NCBI GenBank assembly: GCA_050110875.1
Contig: CP188828.1
Coordinates: 2,108,001 to 2,172,000 of the forward strand
Length of the DNA stretch: 64,000 nucleotides
Reading direction: 5' to 3'
Origin: Methyloligella sp050110875
GTDB lineage: Bacteria; Pseudomonadota; Alphaproteobacteria; Rhizobiales; Methyloligellaceae
The notes beneath the pieces were generated by a model that was not told where the DNA came from, did not search any database, and was given only the letters and a program-made list of their open reading frames with translations. Shown in pieces: positions 42,409 to 51,025 of this stretch (positions are counted from its first letter, which is position 1; each line of letters begins with the position of its first letter). A program made the position numbers and the translations under genes.

Positions 42409-42626
42409 GATCACCACCTGGTAAGGATTGAAATTCGGCTGGAAAGAAAGGCCATCCGGCGCGCTCTGACAAGTGGCGCGCTGGAATTCTCTCAATACCC
42501 CCAAAAAGAGCCCATATTTTCCCGCTAAATTGTGACCGGATACTGTCCGGATCGACAGCCATGGCGCAGAATTGTGCGGCGTAGGGCCCTGTCAGATTCG
42601 CTTCGAGCGATTATGGAGCACGCCGC

Positions 42627-43822
42627 ATGCCAAACGCCATGGACCGAGTTCTGGATGATTTCGAAGCCGGACTCGCCCCGGCCGACTACGATCGTCTGAT
42701 CGCTGCGTTCAGGGCGCTGGAAATACCGGGCGACGTCGATGGCGAATCCCTGGAGCGCCTCTATGGCATCTGCTACCGCATCCTTGGCATTGCGCCGGAC
42801 GCGCAAGAAGCGGCTCTCGGCAGCCATATGGAGCCCTGGCAAATCGGTCATCTGCAAGCCTGCGCGGCTAGCGCCATCGAGGAAAGCTTATACGACCGGA
42901 ACGCCCGTACCCGCGCCTGGATCCACAAGATGGAAGCGCTCTATGAGTCTCGCAGAGAATCGACGCCCAAGGGGCTGAACGACCATCAACTTCCCCCAGC
43001 CCTTGTGATTCCTTGGGACGCGGCCAGGGCGAAGAATAAAATCGCCCCCTTCCTCGCCGCATACGAAGCCAATCTCGCCGAGGACCCATACGCTCATTTC
43101 AAGCTTTGTTATGACGTCATGACCGACGGGTATCCGGTCTTCCGCGAGGTCTTCGAGAGCTGGATGGAAGATCTCGAAAGGCGAGGCCTCGGTCAGCCCG
43201 GCATGGCGGAAGGGCTGAGGGAAGCGGCCAGACTTGGTGCGTTGGCCAAAAAAACGAACCTATCTCGTGGCAAGAATGCGAGACGGAAATCCTGCCGCTG
43301 CTCGACCACGACAACCCCATGGTGGCCGCAGGGGCCGCGCGATGCCTCGGCGCTCTATTCGCCAATGACAGCTTCCCCATCGAGGAAGCCGCGCCGGCTC
43401 TTGCCGAATTTCTAATCGCTCTGAGCCGCCGTCCTCGCCTGCGCAGAGTGGTCTGCGGTGCCTTCGTCCACGGCCTCGACACCGAGTGCTACGGGCTGGG
43501 GAGCCTGGCAAGCGACGAACGTCTCCGAGACTTCGATCTCGATCAATGGGTGGTCGAGAGTTTGAGCCTCGACGAGGACGAGATCTATATCCCCAACGCG
43601 CAAGCGCTCTGGTTCCACGTCCACGAGCACTACGACTGCGATCCCGGATTCGTCACGCGACTGATCGATATGGATCGCGCCTGGATCGCCATGATGTGCG
43701 CCACCGAGCGTCGCGAGCGGATCGAAGGGATGGAGCCCGTGCTGCACCGCCTGGCTGAAAACCCGGACCCCGAGATCGCCGCCCACGCGGAATCTCATCT
43801 GGCCCGCTATTATCAGCACTAG
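42627..43822 (+). pseudogene. Helical-repeat hypothetical protein broken by a frameshift
   Basis: The gene is read in two frames. The 5' part (MPNAMDRVLDDFEAGLAPADYDR...) is sensible coding sequence up to GLREAARLGALAK at a run of seven A (43248-43254). After that the frame turns to unlikely Arg/Cys/Thr-rich sequence. The -1 frame continues with plausible sequence from NEPISWQECETEILPLLDHDNP through MVAAGAARCLGALFAND, to a stop at 43822. One more A would join them into a protein of about 398 aa with HEAT-like helical repeats (VAAGAARCLGALFAND, AAHAESHLARYYQH). The cause could be a homopolymer error in a draft assembly, a true inactivating deletion, or slippage. The family is not recognised. 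Confidence 0.7.
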
Positions 43823-43904
43823 ATGGGACAGCTTCTCCTTGACGGGCCAGGGCAAGCCCGCTTGTTATGCGCGCCTGAACGCACCGCCACGTTAAGGACG
43901 ATCC

Positions 43905-45002
43905 TTGGCCCCCAAATCCGATTCCGAACGGCAAGCGAGCCCCACCCTCACCTATAAGGACGCGGGCGTCGACATCGAAGCGGGCAACGCGCTTGTGAAG
44001 GCCATCGCCCCTCTCGCCGCGCGAACCAAGCGGGATGGCGTCATGGGATCGATCGGCGGCTTCGGCGGCCTGTTCGACCTAAAGGCTGCCGGGTTCGCAG
44101 ACCCGATTCTCGTGGCGGCCACCGACGGTGTCGGCACCAAGCTCAAGATCGCCATAGAGACCGGCCGTCATGACGGTATCGGCATCGATCTCGTCGCCAT
44201 GTGCGTCAACGATCTCGTGGTCCAGGGCGCCGAGCCCCTCTTCTTCCTCGACTATTTCGCCTGCGGAAAGCTCGATACCGGGAAGGCGGAAACCATCGTC
44301 GCCGGCATCGCCGAGGGCTGCGAGCAGGCCGGTGCGGCCTTGATCGGCGGCGAGACGGCGGAGATGCCGGGTCTCTACGCAGGTCACGATTACGACCTCG
44401 CCGGCTTTGCCATCGGCGCGGTGGAACGGGACGAGATCCTGCCCCGCGACGATCTCGCCGCCGGAGACGTGATTCTGGGACTGCCCTCCTCAGGCATCCA
44501 TTCCAACGGCTTTTCCCTGGTGCGGAAGGTGGTGGAAAAGGCCGGACTCGCCTGGAATGATCCCGCTCCCTTCGAGAAGAGCGTATCCTTGGGCGAAGCC
44601 CTCCTCACGCCGACACGCATCTACGTGAAGCCGCTGGTCGAGGTTCACCGCCAGCTCGGCGCCATCAAGGCGCTCGCCCATATCACCGGCGGCGGGCTCA
44701 CCGAAAATCTGCCACGCGTGCTACCCGAGAAGCTGGCGGCCGAGATCGACCTCAAGGCCCTGCCTTCCGCCCCCGTCTTCGGCTGGCTCCAAGAGACCGC
44801 GAAGATCGAGGACGCCGAGATGCTCCGCACTTTCAATTGCGGTGTCGGCATGGTGCTGGTCGTGCCCGAGGAGGCGGTAGAATCCGTCGTCAACGCGCTC
44901 GAGGCCGCCGGGGCCGAGCCCTTCCCCCTCGGCCGCCTCGTCGCCTGCAAGAATGGCGAGCAGGTCCGCTATAGCGGCAAGCTCGATTTCCAAGGATCGT
45001 GA
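43905..45002 (+). CDS. purM: Phosphoribosylformylglycinamidine cyclo-ligase (AIR synthetase)
   Basis: Fifth step of purine synthesis: ATP-dependent ring closure of FGAM to AIR. 365 aa. Family signatures are LTYKDAGVDIEAGNALV, ILVAATDGVGTKLKIA, GIDLVAMCVNDLVVQGAEPLFFLDYFACG, LIGGETAEMPGLY and HITGGGLTENLPRVLP. Initiation is at TTG: AAGGA lies 6 bases upstream and no ATG fits the N-terminus, so it may be translated at reduced rate. purN follows, with 5 bases between stop and start. Confidence 0.96.
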   Translation: MAPKSDSERQASPTLTYKDAGVDIEAGNALVKAIAPLAARTKRDGVMGSIGGFGGLFDLKAAGFADPILVAATDGVGTKLKIAIETGRHDGIGIDLVAMCVNDLVVQGAEPLFFLDYFACGKLDTGKAETIVAGIAEGCEQAGAALIGGETAEMPGLYAGHDYDLAGFAIGAVERDEILPRDDLAAGDVILGLPSSGIHSNGFSLVRKVVEKAGLAWNDPAPFEKSVSLGEALLTPTRIYVKPLVEVHRQLGAIKALAHITGGGLTENLPRVLPEKLAAEIDLKALPSAPVFGWLQETAKIEDAEMLRTFNCGVGMVLVVPEEAVESVVNALEAAGAEPFPLGRLVACKNGEQVRYSGKLDFQGS

Positions 45003-45007
45003 GTGTT

Positions 45008-45658
45008 ATGGAGAAGAAGCGCGTCGGCGTGCTGATATCCGGCCGGGGCAGCAATCTCCAGGCGCTGATCGAGGCGTGTCAGCACGAGCCGGACTATCCG
45101 GCCGAGATCGTGCTGGTGGCCTCCAACGTGCCGGGCGCACCGGGGCTCCAGAAAGCCGCAGACGCCGGAATTTCCACTCTGGCGCTTGATCACCGGGATT
45201 TCGTCAGCCGCGAGGCATTCGATGAAGCGCTGAACCGCAATCTGCAGCGGGCCGATCTCGATCTCCTCTGCAATGCCGGTTTCATGCGGCTTCACACGGA
45301 AGGCTTCGTGAAGAGCTGGTGGAATCGCCACCTCAACATCCACCCTTCGCTGCTGCCGGCCTTCAAGGGGCTCCACACCCATGAGCGGGTTCTCGCGGCC
45401 GGGGTGACGGTGTCCGGCTGCACTGTGCATGCCGTGCGCTTCGAGATGGATTCGGGGCCGATTGTCGATCAGGCGGTCGTGCCGGTGCTAAATAATGACA
45501 CGCCTGACATATTGGCCGCCCGCGTTCTCGACGCCGAGCACCTTCTCTACCCCCATGCCTTGAAGCTCGTGGCCTCCGGCGCAGTCACCATCGAGGACGA
45601 TAAAATTGTCGTAAACCATTCAGAACAAATAGAGTCTGCGCCTTATAAGCGGGCCTGA
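45008..45658 (+). CDS. purN: Phosphoribosylglycinamide formyltransferase
   Basis: Third step of purine synthesis: transfers formyl from 10-formyl-THF to GAR. 216 aa. The phosphate-binding motif is VLISGRGSNLQAL. The catalytic Asn and His are in HLNIHPSLLPAFKG and the Asp in FEMDSGPIVDQ. The pattern ERVLAAGVTVSGCTVHAV is conserved. The ATG was chosen because AAGGA lies 11 bases before it. A GTG overlapping the purM stop is too close to that ribosome site. Operon purM-purN. Its formyl donor is produced by FolD, encoded about 40 kb away in this window. Confidence 0.95.
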   Translation: MEKKRVGVLISGRGSNLQALIEACQHEPDYPAEIVLVASNVPGAPGLQKAADAGISTLALDHRDFVSREAFDEALNRNLQRADLDLLCNAGFMRLHTEGFVKSWWNRHLNIHPSLLPAFKGLHTHERVLAAGVTVSGCTVHAVRFEMDSGPIVDQAVVPVLNNDTPDILAARVLDAEHLLYPHALKLVASGAVTIEDDKIVVNHSEQIESAPYKRA

Positions 45659-45952
45659 TAGGTCTTTCTCCAGGTTTTGCGACCGGTCCTCCGCATAGCG
45701 TGGCAACCATGCCGCACTGCAACAGATTGCGGCCTTCAGGGCCACCCGCGACATGGACAATCTGGCGCCCGCAGTGCTACAGGACATACAATATCTCAGT
45801 AACAGGCCGCTTTTCCTGAGCTTCGGCAGAAGAGTCGGCCGAACAAGAACTTGTCCTGTTCCCGCGCGCCCTCATTCGGGCGCTTCGCCACCGCCAGCGG
45901 GGCCTCGGGGAAAGAGCTCATGCGGAGCTTCATGATAAGGGGAAAGGCGTAA

Positions 45953-47326
45953 ATGGTGGATATGACAGTCACCTACGCTCCATCGCATGGATTGGGTGAA
46001 GAGCAGAGCATTTGGTTCAAGCTCACGCCGCTTCTGGCGCAAGAGAATCCGATGCAGATGCTGTTGCGCCTGACCGACAAATACAACGGCGTGATGCCGG
46101 TCAATCTCAAGAACCAGCGCATCGTGATCCTGGCGAAGCCGGAGCATGCCCAGCGCGTGCTGGTCGAGAACGCCGAGAACTACACCAAGTATTTCGACGG
46201 GCTGCGGCCGATTTTCGGCAAGAGCATGATCACCATCGACGGCGCGCTCTGGCAGAAGATCCGCATGCCGCAGCAGGCGGCCTTTCACCCCGCCATGTTC
46301 GAGGAATACTTCCCCTACCTGATGAACTCCATCAACTCCAAGATGGCGCGGTGGGACGAACTGGCCGAGTCGGGCGAGAAGATCGAGATGGTCGAGGAGA
46401 CCTGGACCCTGGCCGCCGACATGGTGTGCCGCGCCCTGTTCGACCGCGAGATGCCGTTCAATCCCCACTTCATCTTCAAGCAGGTGAAGACCTACACCGA
46501 TGTCGGCAATCACAAGTCGATCCGAATGCGCCGCGTCAACGGCGAGCTGGAGGAGATCAGCCAGGACGACGTGGCCAAGGCCATGGAGATCTGGGATTCG
46601 GTCCCCGACACGGTGATGAACGCCGCGATCATCGACAATCGCGAGAAGACCCTGCTGCGCATGCTCCAGGATGCCGCCGACAATCCGGAGTTTCCGGAAT
46701 TCGACCATCGCCAGGCGGTCGACGAAATGAAGCAGTATCTCTGGGCCGGCACGGAGACCACGGCACTCACCTTGGCCTGGTCTCTCTACCTCCTCTCGAC
46801 CCATCCGGAAGCGATGCAGCGAATCCGCGATGAGGCCCATGCCGTTTGCGGCGATCGCGATCCGGAATGGAACGAGATCCAGCAGCTCACTTACACCCGC
46901 ATGGTGATCCAGGAGACCATGCGTCTCTACCCGCCGGTCTGGGCGCTGATCCGCATCGCCCAGGAAGAGGACGAGATCGACGGCCACAAGATCAATCCGG
47001 GCGACAAGGTCGTGGTCTGCACCTATGTGCTGCACCACTCCGACAAATACTGGAGCAACCCGGACGAGTTCGATCCGGAGCGCTTCTCCCGCGAACGCAT
47101 GAAGAAGCGGGTGAAATACAGCTACCTGCCCTTCGCGGCCGGCCGGCGCTCCTGCATCGGCGGGGCGCTCTCCCAGATCGAGAACACCCTGGCCCTGGTG
47201 CAGCTCCTGCGCCGCTTCACGCCGGAATATGTCGGCGAGGAAGACCCGAAGATCCACGCGACCGTGACCCTGACGCCCAAGGGCGGCCTGCCCTTCCGCA
47301 TCCGCCGGATCGAGGACACCGCGTAG
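45953..47326 (+). CDS. Cytochrome P450 (CYP4/CYP102-like sequence type)
   Basis: A 457-aa haem-thiolate protein without membrane anchor. The I-helix motif is LWAGTETTALTL, the K-helix ExxR is IQETMRLYPPVW, and the haem loop PFAAGRRSCIGG carries the axial Cys near residue 401. The FxxGxRxCxG form, the ETMRLYPP segment and the DPERFSRER meander resemble the eukaryote-like CYP4/CYP102 clan more than the soluble camphor type. It is unlike the other P450 in this window. No reductase is fused or adjacent. AAAGG lies just before the ATG. A strong terminator follows, so it is monocistronic. Fatty acid or alkane oxidation is possible but not shown. Confidence 0.93.
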   Translation: MVDMTVTYAPSHGLGEEQSIWFKLTPLLAQENPMQMLLRLTDKYNGVMPVNLKNQRIVILAKPEHAQRVLVENAENYTKYFDGLRPIFGKSMITIDGALWQKIRMPQQAAFHPAMFEEYFPYLMNSINSKMARWDELAESGEKIEMVEETWTLAADMVCRALFDREMPFNPHFIFKQVKTYTDVGNHKSIRMRRVNGELEEISQDDVAKAMEIWDSVPDTVMNAAIIDNREKTLLRMLQDAADNPEFPEFDHRQAVDEMKQYLWAGTETTALTLAWSLYLLSTHPEAMQRIRDEAHAVCGDRDPEWNEIQQLTYTRMVIQETMRLYPPVWALIRIAQEEDEIDGHKINPGDKVVVCTYVLHHSDKYWSNPDEFDPERFSRERMKKRVKYSYLPFAAGRRSCIGGALSQIENTLALVQLLRRFTPEYVGEEDPKIHATVTLTPKGGLPFRIRRIEDTA

Positions 47327-47353
47327 ACGGATCACGAGACAGTCTCAGAATCG

Positions 47354-47384
47354 AAAACGCCGGGCCAATCGACCCGGCGTTTTT
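47354..47384 (+). terminator. Intrinsic terminator of the second P450
   Basis: AAAACGCCGGG pairs perfectly with CCCGGCGTTTT around loop CCAATCGA and ends in a run of five T. It lies 28 bases after the stop. Confidence 0.9.
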
Positions 47385-47513
47385 GGTTGGCATAGGCCGG
47401 AGCTCCACCCTTCGTCACCCTCGGACTTGACCCGAGGGTCCATGCCGTTACGACGCCGCTCGCGCCGAGATATCATCTGAAACGCCTCGCGAGCCGCAAG
47501 GCAACGAAATGGA

Positions 47514-47534
47514 TGCCCGGATCAAGTCCGGGCA
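47514..47534 (-). repeat. Palindromic element TGCCCGGA-TCAAG-TCCGGGCA
   Basis: A perfect 8-bp stem with a 5-base loop, 20 bases after the ndk stop on the minus strand. A similar element, CTCGGACTTGACCCGAG, lies about 85 bases away (near 47420-47437). Both contain ACTTGA(C/T)CC-type cores and resemble the short GC-rich palindromes scattered between genes in many Rhizobiales genomes. It may also terminate ndk. Confidence 0.55.
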
Positions 47535-47553
47535 TGACGATATTCGAGTGGGC

Positions 47554-47976
47554 TTAGCCGACGATCTCTTTCTTGGAGAAGCACATATCGATCTCCTTCT
47601 TGGCGTTCTCGACGCTGTCGGAGCCGTGCACGGAATTGCGCTCGATATTGACGCCGAACTCCTTGCGAATGGTGCCCTCCTCGGCATCCACCGGGCTGGT
47701 GGCGCCCATCACCTGACGGTTCTTGGCGACCGCATCCTCGCCCTCCAGCACCTGGATGACGATCGGGCCGGACGTCATGTAGGAGACGAGGTCCTTGAAG
47801 AAGGGCCGCTCCTTGTGGACCTCATAGAACTCTTTCGCGTCCTTCTTCTTCCACCAGACGCGCTTCTGCGCGATCACCCGCAGGCCCGCCTCTTCGAGCT
47901 TGCTGATGATCTTGCCGGTGATATTGCGCTCCGTGGCATCCGGCTTGATGATGGAAAGCGTACGTTCGGTGGCCAT
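47554..47976 (-). CDS. ndk: Nucleoside diphosphate kinase
   Basis: Transfers the gamma-phosphate among NTPs and NDPs through a phosphohistidine. 140 aa. The N-terminal RTLSIIKPDAT and the active site NSVHGSD with His117 are intact. RPFFKDLVSYMTSGPIVIQVLEGEDAV is normal. The chosen ATG has GAGGGG about 8 bases upstream. An in-frame TTG two codons earlier is less likely. Divergent from the DUF3147 gene. Confidence 0.97.
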   Translation of the reverse strand: MATERTLSIIKPDATERNITGKIISKLEEAGLRVIAQKRVWWKKKDAKEFYEVHKERPFFKDLVSYMTSGPIVIQVLEGEDAVAKNRQVMGATSPVDAEEGTIRKEFGVNIERNSVHGSDSVENAKKEIDMCFSKKEIVG

Positions 47977-48092
47977 GGCCAAAACCCCTCAAAAATCCCT
48001 AAACTCGTTGGCCGCGCTTATACCGGTCGCACTTCCGCCCCGCAAGCGAAGCCTTTGCCACGCCTAAAGAAACCCCGAACGAGGAAACCGCC

Positions 48093-48443
48093 GTGCTCTA
48101 TGCCACTTTGAAGCTGCTGATCACCGCCCTTCTGATCGTGATCATCTCCGAGATCGGCAAGCGCAGCTCCGTCATGGCGGCGATCCTCGCCTCCATCCCC
48201 CTGGTCTCCGTGCTGGCCATGATCTGGCTCTATATCGACACCAAGGACGTGGAGAAGATCGCCAGCTTCGCCCAAGGCGTCTTCTGGCTGGTGCTGCCCT
48301 CCCTCATCCTCTTCGTCACCCTTCCCCTGATGCTCCACCGCGGAATGGGCTTCTATCTGAGCCTGACCGTCTCGGTCGCGCTCACCGTGCTCGGCTATCT
48401 CGCCATGCTGCAGGTTCTGAAGCGTTTCGGCATCGCCATCTAG
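48093..48443 (+). CDS. DUF3147 small membrane protein
   Basis: A 116-aa protein with four membrane helices (LKLLITALLIVIISEIG, VMAAILASIPLVSVLAMIWLYI, GVFWLVLPSLILFVTLPLML, FYLSLTVSVALTVLGYLAMLQVL). The segment SEIGKRSSVMAAILASIPLVS is characteristic of DUF3147. The function is unknown. It uses a GTG start with GAGGA about 7 bases upstream. Its stop overlaps, within CTAG, an alternative-frame stop of the convergent gene. Confidence 0.83.
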   Translation: MLYATLKLLITALLIVIISEIGKRSSVMAAILASIPLVSVLAMIWLYIDTKDVEKIASFAQGVFWLVLPSLILFVTLPLMLHRGMGFYLSLTVSVALTVLGYLAMLQVLKRFGIAI

Positions 48444-49086
48444 CGGCAGCGCTTCGCATAGGCACCGTCCGCCCGGCCGCGTACGCCTCCGCCTCGCGCT
48501 TGCCGAAGGGGCCCGCCGTTGCGATCCAGAAGCCCTTCGTGAAGTTCGGACAGCGATCGGTGCGCATCACGAACCAGCCGGCGCCGAGCCGGTTTGCCTT
48601 GTCCTGCGCTTCGCTTCGGTCCCGGGAGGCCGTGGCGATCGCATACCAGTCGCCCTGGGTGTTCTGCACCTCCGCACCCTTCCAGGCGAAGACGAGTTCG
48701 TCCTCCCGATAGCGCTTCACCGCGCAATCCTCGCCCCGGATCGGCGCCGCGCCCTTCAGGATCAGCGCATCGCCGACGGCTTCGCCGGTCACCGGATAGG
48801 CCAGCGGTCCGCATTTGGGATCGAAGATGAAGGCCTCGCCGCTCACCTTCCCGTCGCCGCTTTGGAGACCTTTGAAGAGCACCGTGCCGTTTGTCACCCC
48901 GGCTTTCCTGATACCGGGCCGCGGCTCCACATATTCGGCGATCACGCTACCGCCGTCGCAGAACTCGATCTCCATGAGCGAGCCGTTGTGATCGTAAGGA
49001 TCCCGGGCGCAATCGCTCGCCTCGGCCGCATCCAGACCGAGCGACCCGCACAGAATCACGGCCATAGAAATCGCCCGCCAGCCCAT
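48382..49086 (-). CDS. Exported SPOR-like protein with a suspected 3' frameshift
   Basis: A protein of about 234 aa with a signal peptide (MGWRAISMAVILCGSLGLDAAEAS). A beta-rich middle follows (SVIAEYVEPRPGIRKAGVTNGTVLFKG, GPLAYPVTGEAVGDALILKG), then a C-terminal SPOR-like domain (DWYAIATASRDRSEAQDKANRLG, FWIATAGPFGKREAEAYAAG). As read, the last 29 residues overlap the convergent DUF3147 gene by 62 bases. In a neighbouring frame the sequence continues DGAYAKRCR and stops at 48440, exactly at the CTAG shared with DUF3147. That ending (AY.KRC) suits this type of domain better, so one base is probably lost near 48470. GAGGGAG lies before the chosen ATG. Confidence 0.6.
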   Translation of the reverse strand: MGWRAISMAVILCGSLGLDAAEASDCARDPYDHNGSLMEIEFCDGGSVIAEYVEPRPGIRKAGVTNGTVLFKGLQSGDGKVSGEAFIFDPKCGPLAYPVTGEAVGDALILKGAAPIRGEDCAVKRYREDELVFAWKGAEVQNTQGDWYAIATASRDRSEAQDKANRLGAGWFVMRTDRCPNFTKGFWIATAGPFGKREAEAYAAGRTVPMRSAAARWRCRNASEPAAWRDSRAR

Positions 49087-49145
49087 CGCCGAACGCTCCC
49101 TCACCGCTGTCTCGAAGGAACGGTAGAGCATCGATATGACGGGCT

Positions 49146-49607
49146 CTACGCTTTTTGCTGCCAGCGTCCCGCCTCGTCCTGCTGCCAATAGCTGACGGGA
49201 ATGTCCTTCTCGCGCGCTTTCTTCCAATGCGCGCGCGCTTGTGCTGTCGCCTCCTCGTCGCGGCCGTCGAACAGGATGACCACGCGCTTATAGCCGTCGA
49301 GCTCCGACAACGGCGCGCCATCGACCAGAAATCTGATCGCCGCGTTATTCGGGTTCTCGTCCTCCAAGGTCAAAAAGACAGACTGCTCTTCCGGCGGCCC
49401 GTCCTCCTCCGTGCCATGGGGCAGGAAGCTGCCTTGCGAATAGGTCCAAAGATGAGAGTTGAGCTGCTCCAGCCGCTCCGCACTGCCAGCTTGCACCACG
49501 GCACGCCAGCCCCGCTCCAAGGAGCGCTCCAGGAGCACGGGAAGCACGTCCTCCAGGCTCCGCCGCTCCAGATGATAGAAATAGAGCTCCGGTGCCGTCT
49601 CGCTCAT
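49146..49607 (-). CDS. holC: DNA polymerase III chi subunit
   Basis: A 153-aa clamp-loader accessory protein that contacts SSB. N-terminal LYFYHLERRSLEDVLPVLLERSLERGWRAVVQAGSAERLEQLNSHLWTY and FLPHGTEEDGPPEEQSVFLTLEDENPN are typical of HolC, as is ELDGYKRVVILFDGRDEEATAQARAHWKKARE. Its ATG overlaps the der stop by 4 bases (ATGA), so it is coupled to der. HolD (psi) is not visible, as is usual in alphaproteobacteria. Confidence 0.92.
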   Translation of the reverse strand: MSETAPELYFYHLERRSLEDVLPVLLERSLERGWRAVVQAGSAERLEQLNSHLWTYSQGSFLPHGTEEDGPPEEQSVFLTLEDENPNNAAIRFLVDGAPLSELDGYKRVVILFDGRDEEATAQARAHWKKAREKDIPVSYWQQDEAGRWQQKA

Positions 49608-50977
49608 CGCCGCGCCCTACCCTTGTCTGCATAGGGGTTTTCACCCTTGCGCAGATTGAAGCGGATGGGCACGCCCGGCATCTTGAAATCCTCCCGCAAG
49701 CCGTTCACCAGATAACGGATATAGGACTCCGGCAGCTCCTTCGGCCGCGAGCAGAAGGCCACGAAGGTGGGCGGTCTGGCATGGGCCTGGGTCATGTAGC
49801 GGAGCTTGAGCCGACGCCCGCCGACATGGGGCGGCGGATGCGCCTCGACCATCTCGCCTAGCCAGTCGTTCAGCTTGGCGGTCGGCAGCCGCTTGTTCCA
49901 AAGCCGTGCCATTTCGAAAACGGCTGCCATCAACGTCTCCAGCCCCTTGCTCTTGAGGCCGGAGATCGGCAGCAGCGGCACGCCCTTCGCTTGCGGCAGC
50001 AAACGCTCGCACATCTCGCGCAGCTCACGCAAACGTCCCTGCTTATCCTTCACGAGATCCCATTTGTTCAGAGCGATCACGATGCCCCGCCCTTCCCGCA
50101 CGATGAGATCGGCGATGGTGAGATCCTGCTTCTCGAAGGGACGTTCTGCATCGATCACCAGCACGGCCACCTCGGCGAAACGGACCGCCCGCAGCGCATC
50201 GCCCACCGAGAGGGTCTCCGCCCGCCCCTCGACCCGCATCTTCCGCCGCAAGCCCGCCGTGTCGAAAAGCTCCAAGGGCCGCCCGCCCCATTCCAGATCG
50301 TTGGCGATGGCGTCCCGGGTGATGCCGGCCTCGGGCCCGGTGATCATGCGTTCCTCGCCGAGCAATGCATTGACCAGGGTCGATTTTCCGACATTGGGCC
50401 GTCCGACGATGGCAAGCTTGAGCGGCCGCGTCTCGTCGTCCGCCTCTTCGGGTTCGCCGCTCGCGGCGGCACCGGAGGCTTGTAGACGCTCCGCCGCCTC
50501 GACGATCGCCGCGGAGACGTCGCCGAGCCCGATAGCGTGTTCCGCCGACAACACGATAGGTTCGCCGAAGCCTAGAGAATACGCCTCCAGCAGCCCGGGC
50601 TCCGCTGCCCGTCCTTCGCATTTATTGGCGCCGACGATCACCGGCTTGCCGGAATCCCGCACCATCCCGGCGAACATCTCGTCGGCCGGAAGCACCCCCT
50701 CCCGGGCATCGATCATGAACAGCACCAGATCGGCCTGGGCGATGGCCGCCATGGTCTGCCGCCGCATATTGCTGAGCAACGCGTTGCCGCTGTCCTCGAG
50801 ACCGGCCGTATCGATCAGCCGGATCCGCATCGGACCGAGCTCCGCCTCGGCCACGCGCCGGTCCCGCGTCAGCCCAGGTTGATCGTCGACCAGCGCAAGA
50901 CGGCGGCCGACCAGCTTGTTGAACAGAGAGGACTTGCCGACATTGGGCCGCCCGACGATGGCAACGGTGAAGGTCAT
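49604..50977 (-). CDS. der: Ribosome biogenesis GTPase Der (EngA)
   Basis: Essential double GTPase for 50S subunit assembly, 457 aa. The first G domain has P-loop GRPNVGKSSLFNKLVGR, DTAGLEDSG and NKCEG. The second has GRPNVGKSTLVNALLGE, FDTAGLRRKMRVEG and NKWDL. A C-terminal KH-like domain follows (LKLRYMTQAHARPPTFVAFCSRPKELPESYIRYLVNGLRE). It follows bamB by 48 bases and leads into holC. The order yfgM-like, bamB, der matches the E. coli operon. Confidence 0.97.
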   Translation of the reverse strand: MTFTVAIVGRPNVGKSSLFNKLVGRRLALVDDQPGLTRDRRVAEAELGPMRIRLIDTAGLEDSGNALLSNMRRQTMAAIAQADLVLFMIDAREGVLPADEMFAGMVRDSGKPVIVGANKCEGRAAEPGLLEAYSLGFGEPIVLSAEHAIGLGDVSAAIVEAAERLQASGAAASGEPEEADDETRPLKLAIVGRPNVGKSTLVNALLGEERMITGPEAGITRDAIANDLEWGGRPLELFDTAGLRRKMRVEGRAETLSVGDALRAVRFAEVAVLVIDAERPFEKQDLTIADLIVREGRGIVIALNKWDLVKDKQGRLRELREMCERLLPQAKGVPLLPISGLKSKGLETLMAAVFEMARLWNKRLPTAKLNDWLGEMVEAHPPPHVGGRRLKLRYMTQAHARPPTFVAFCSRPKELPESYIRYLVNGLREDFKMPGVPIRFNLRKGENPYADKGRARR

Positions 50978-51025
50978 TGAATGAACCGGATGGCGGCGCC
51001 CCAGGTAGCGGATCGCCGCAAGCTG

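Noticed and set aside
43248..43254. Seven-A run as a classical programmed -1 frameshift signal
   Set aside because: In the zero frame the codons are GCC AAA AAA ACG, so the preceding base is C and the tandem X XXY YYZ slippage pattern is not met. A missing A is simpler.
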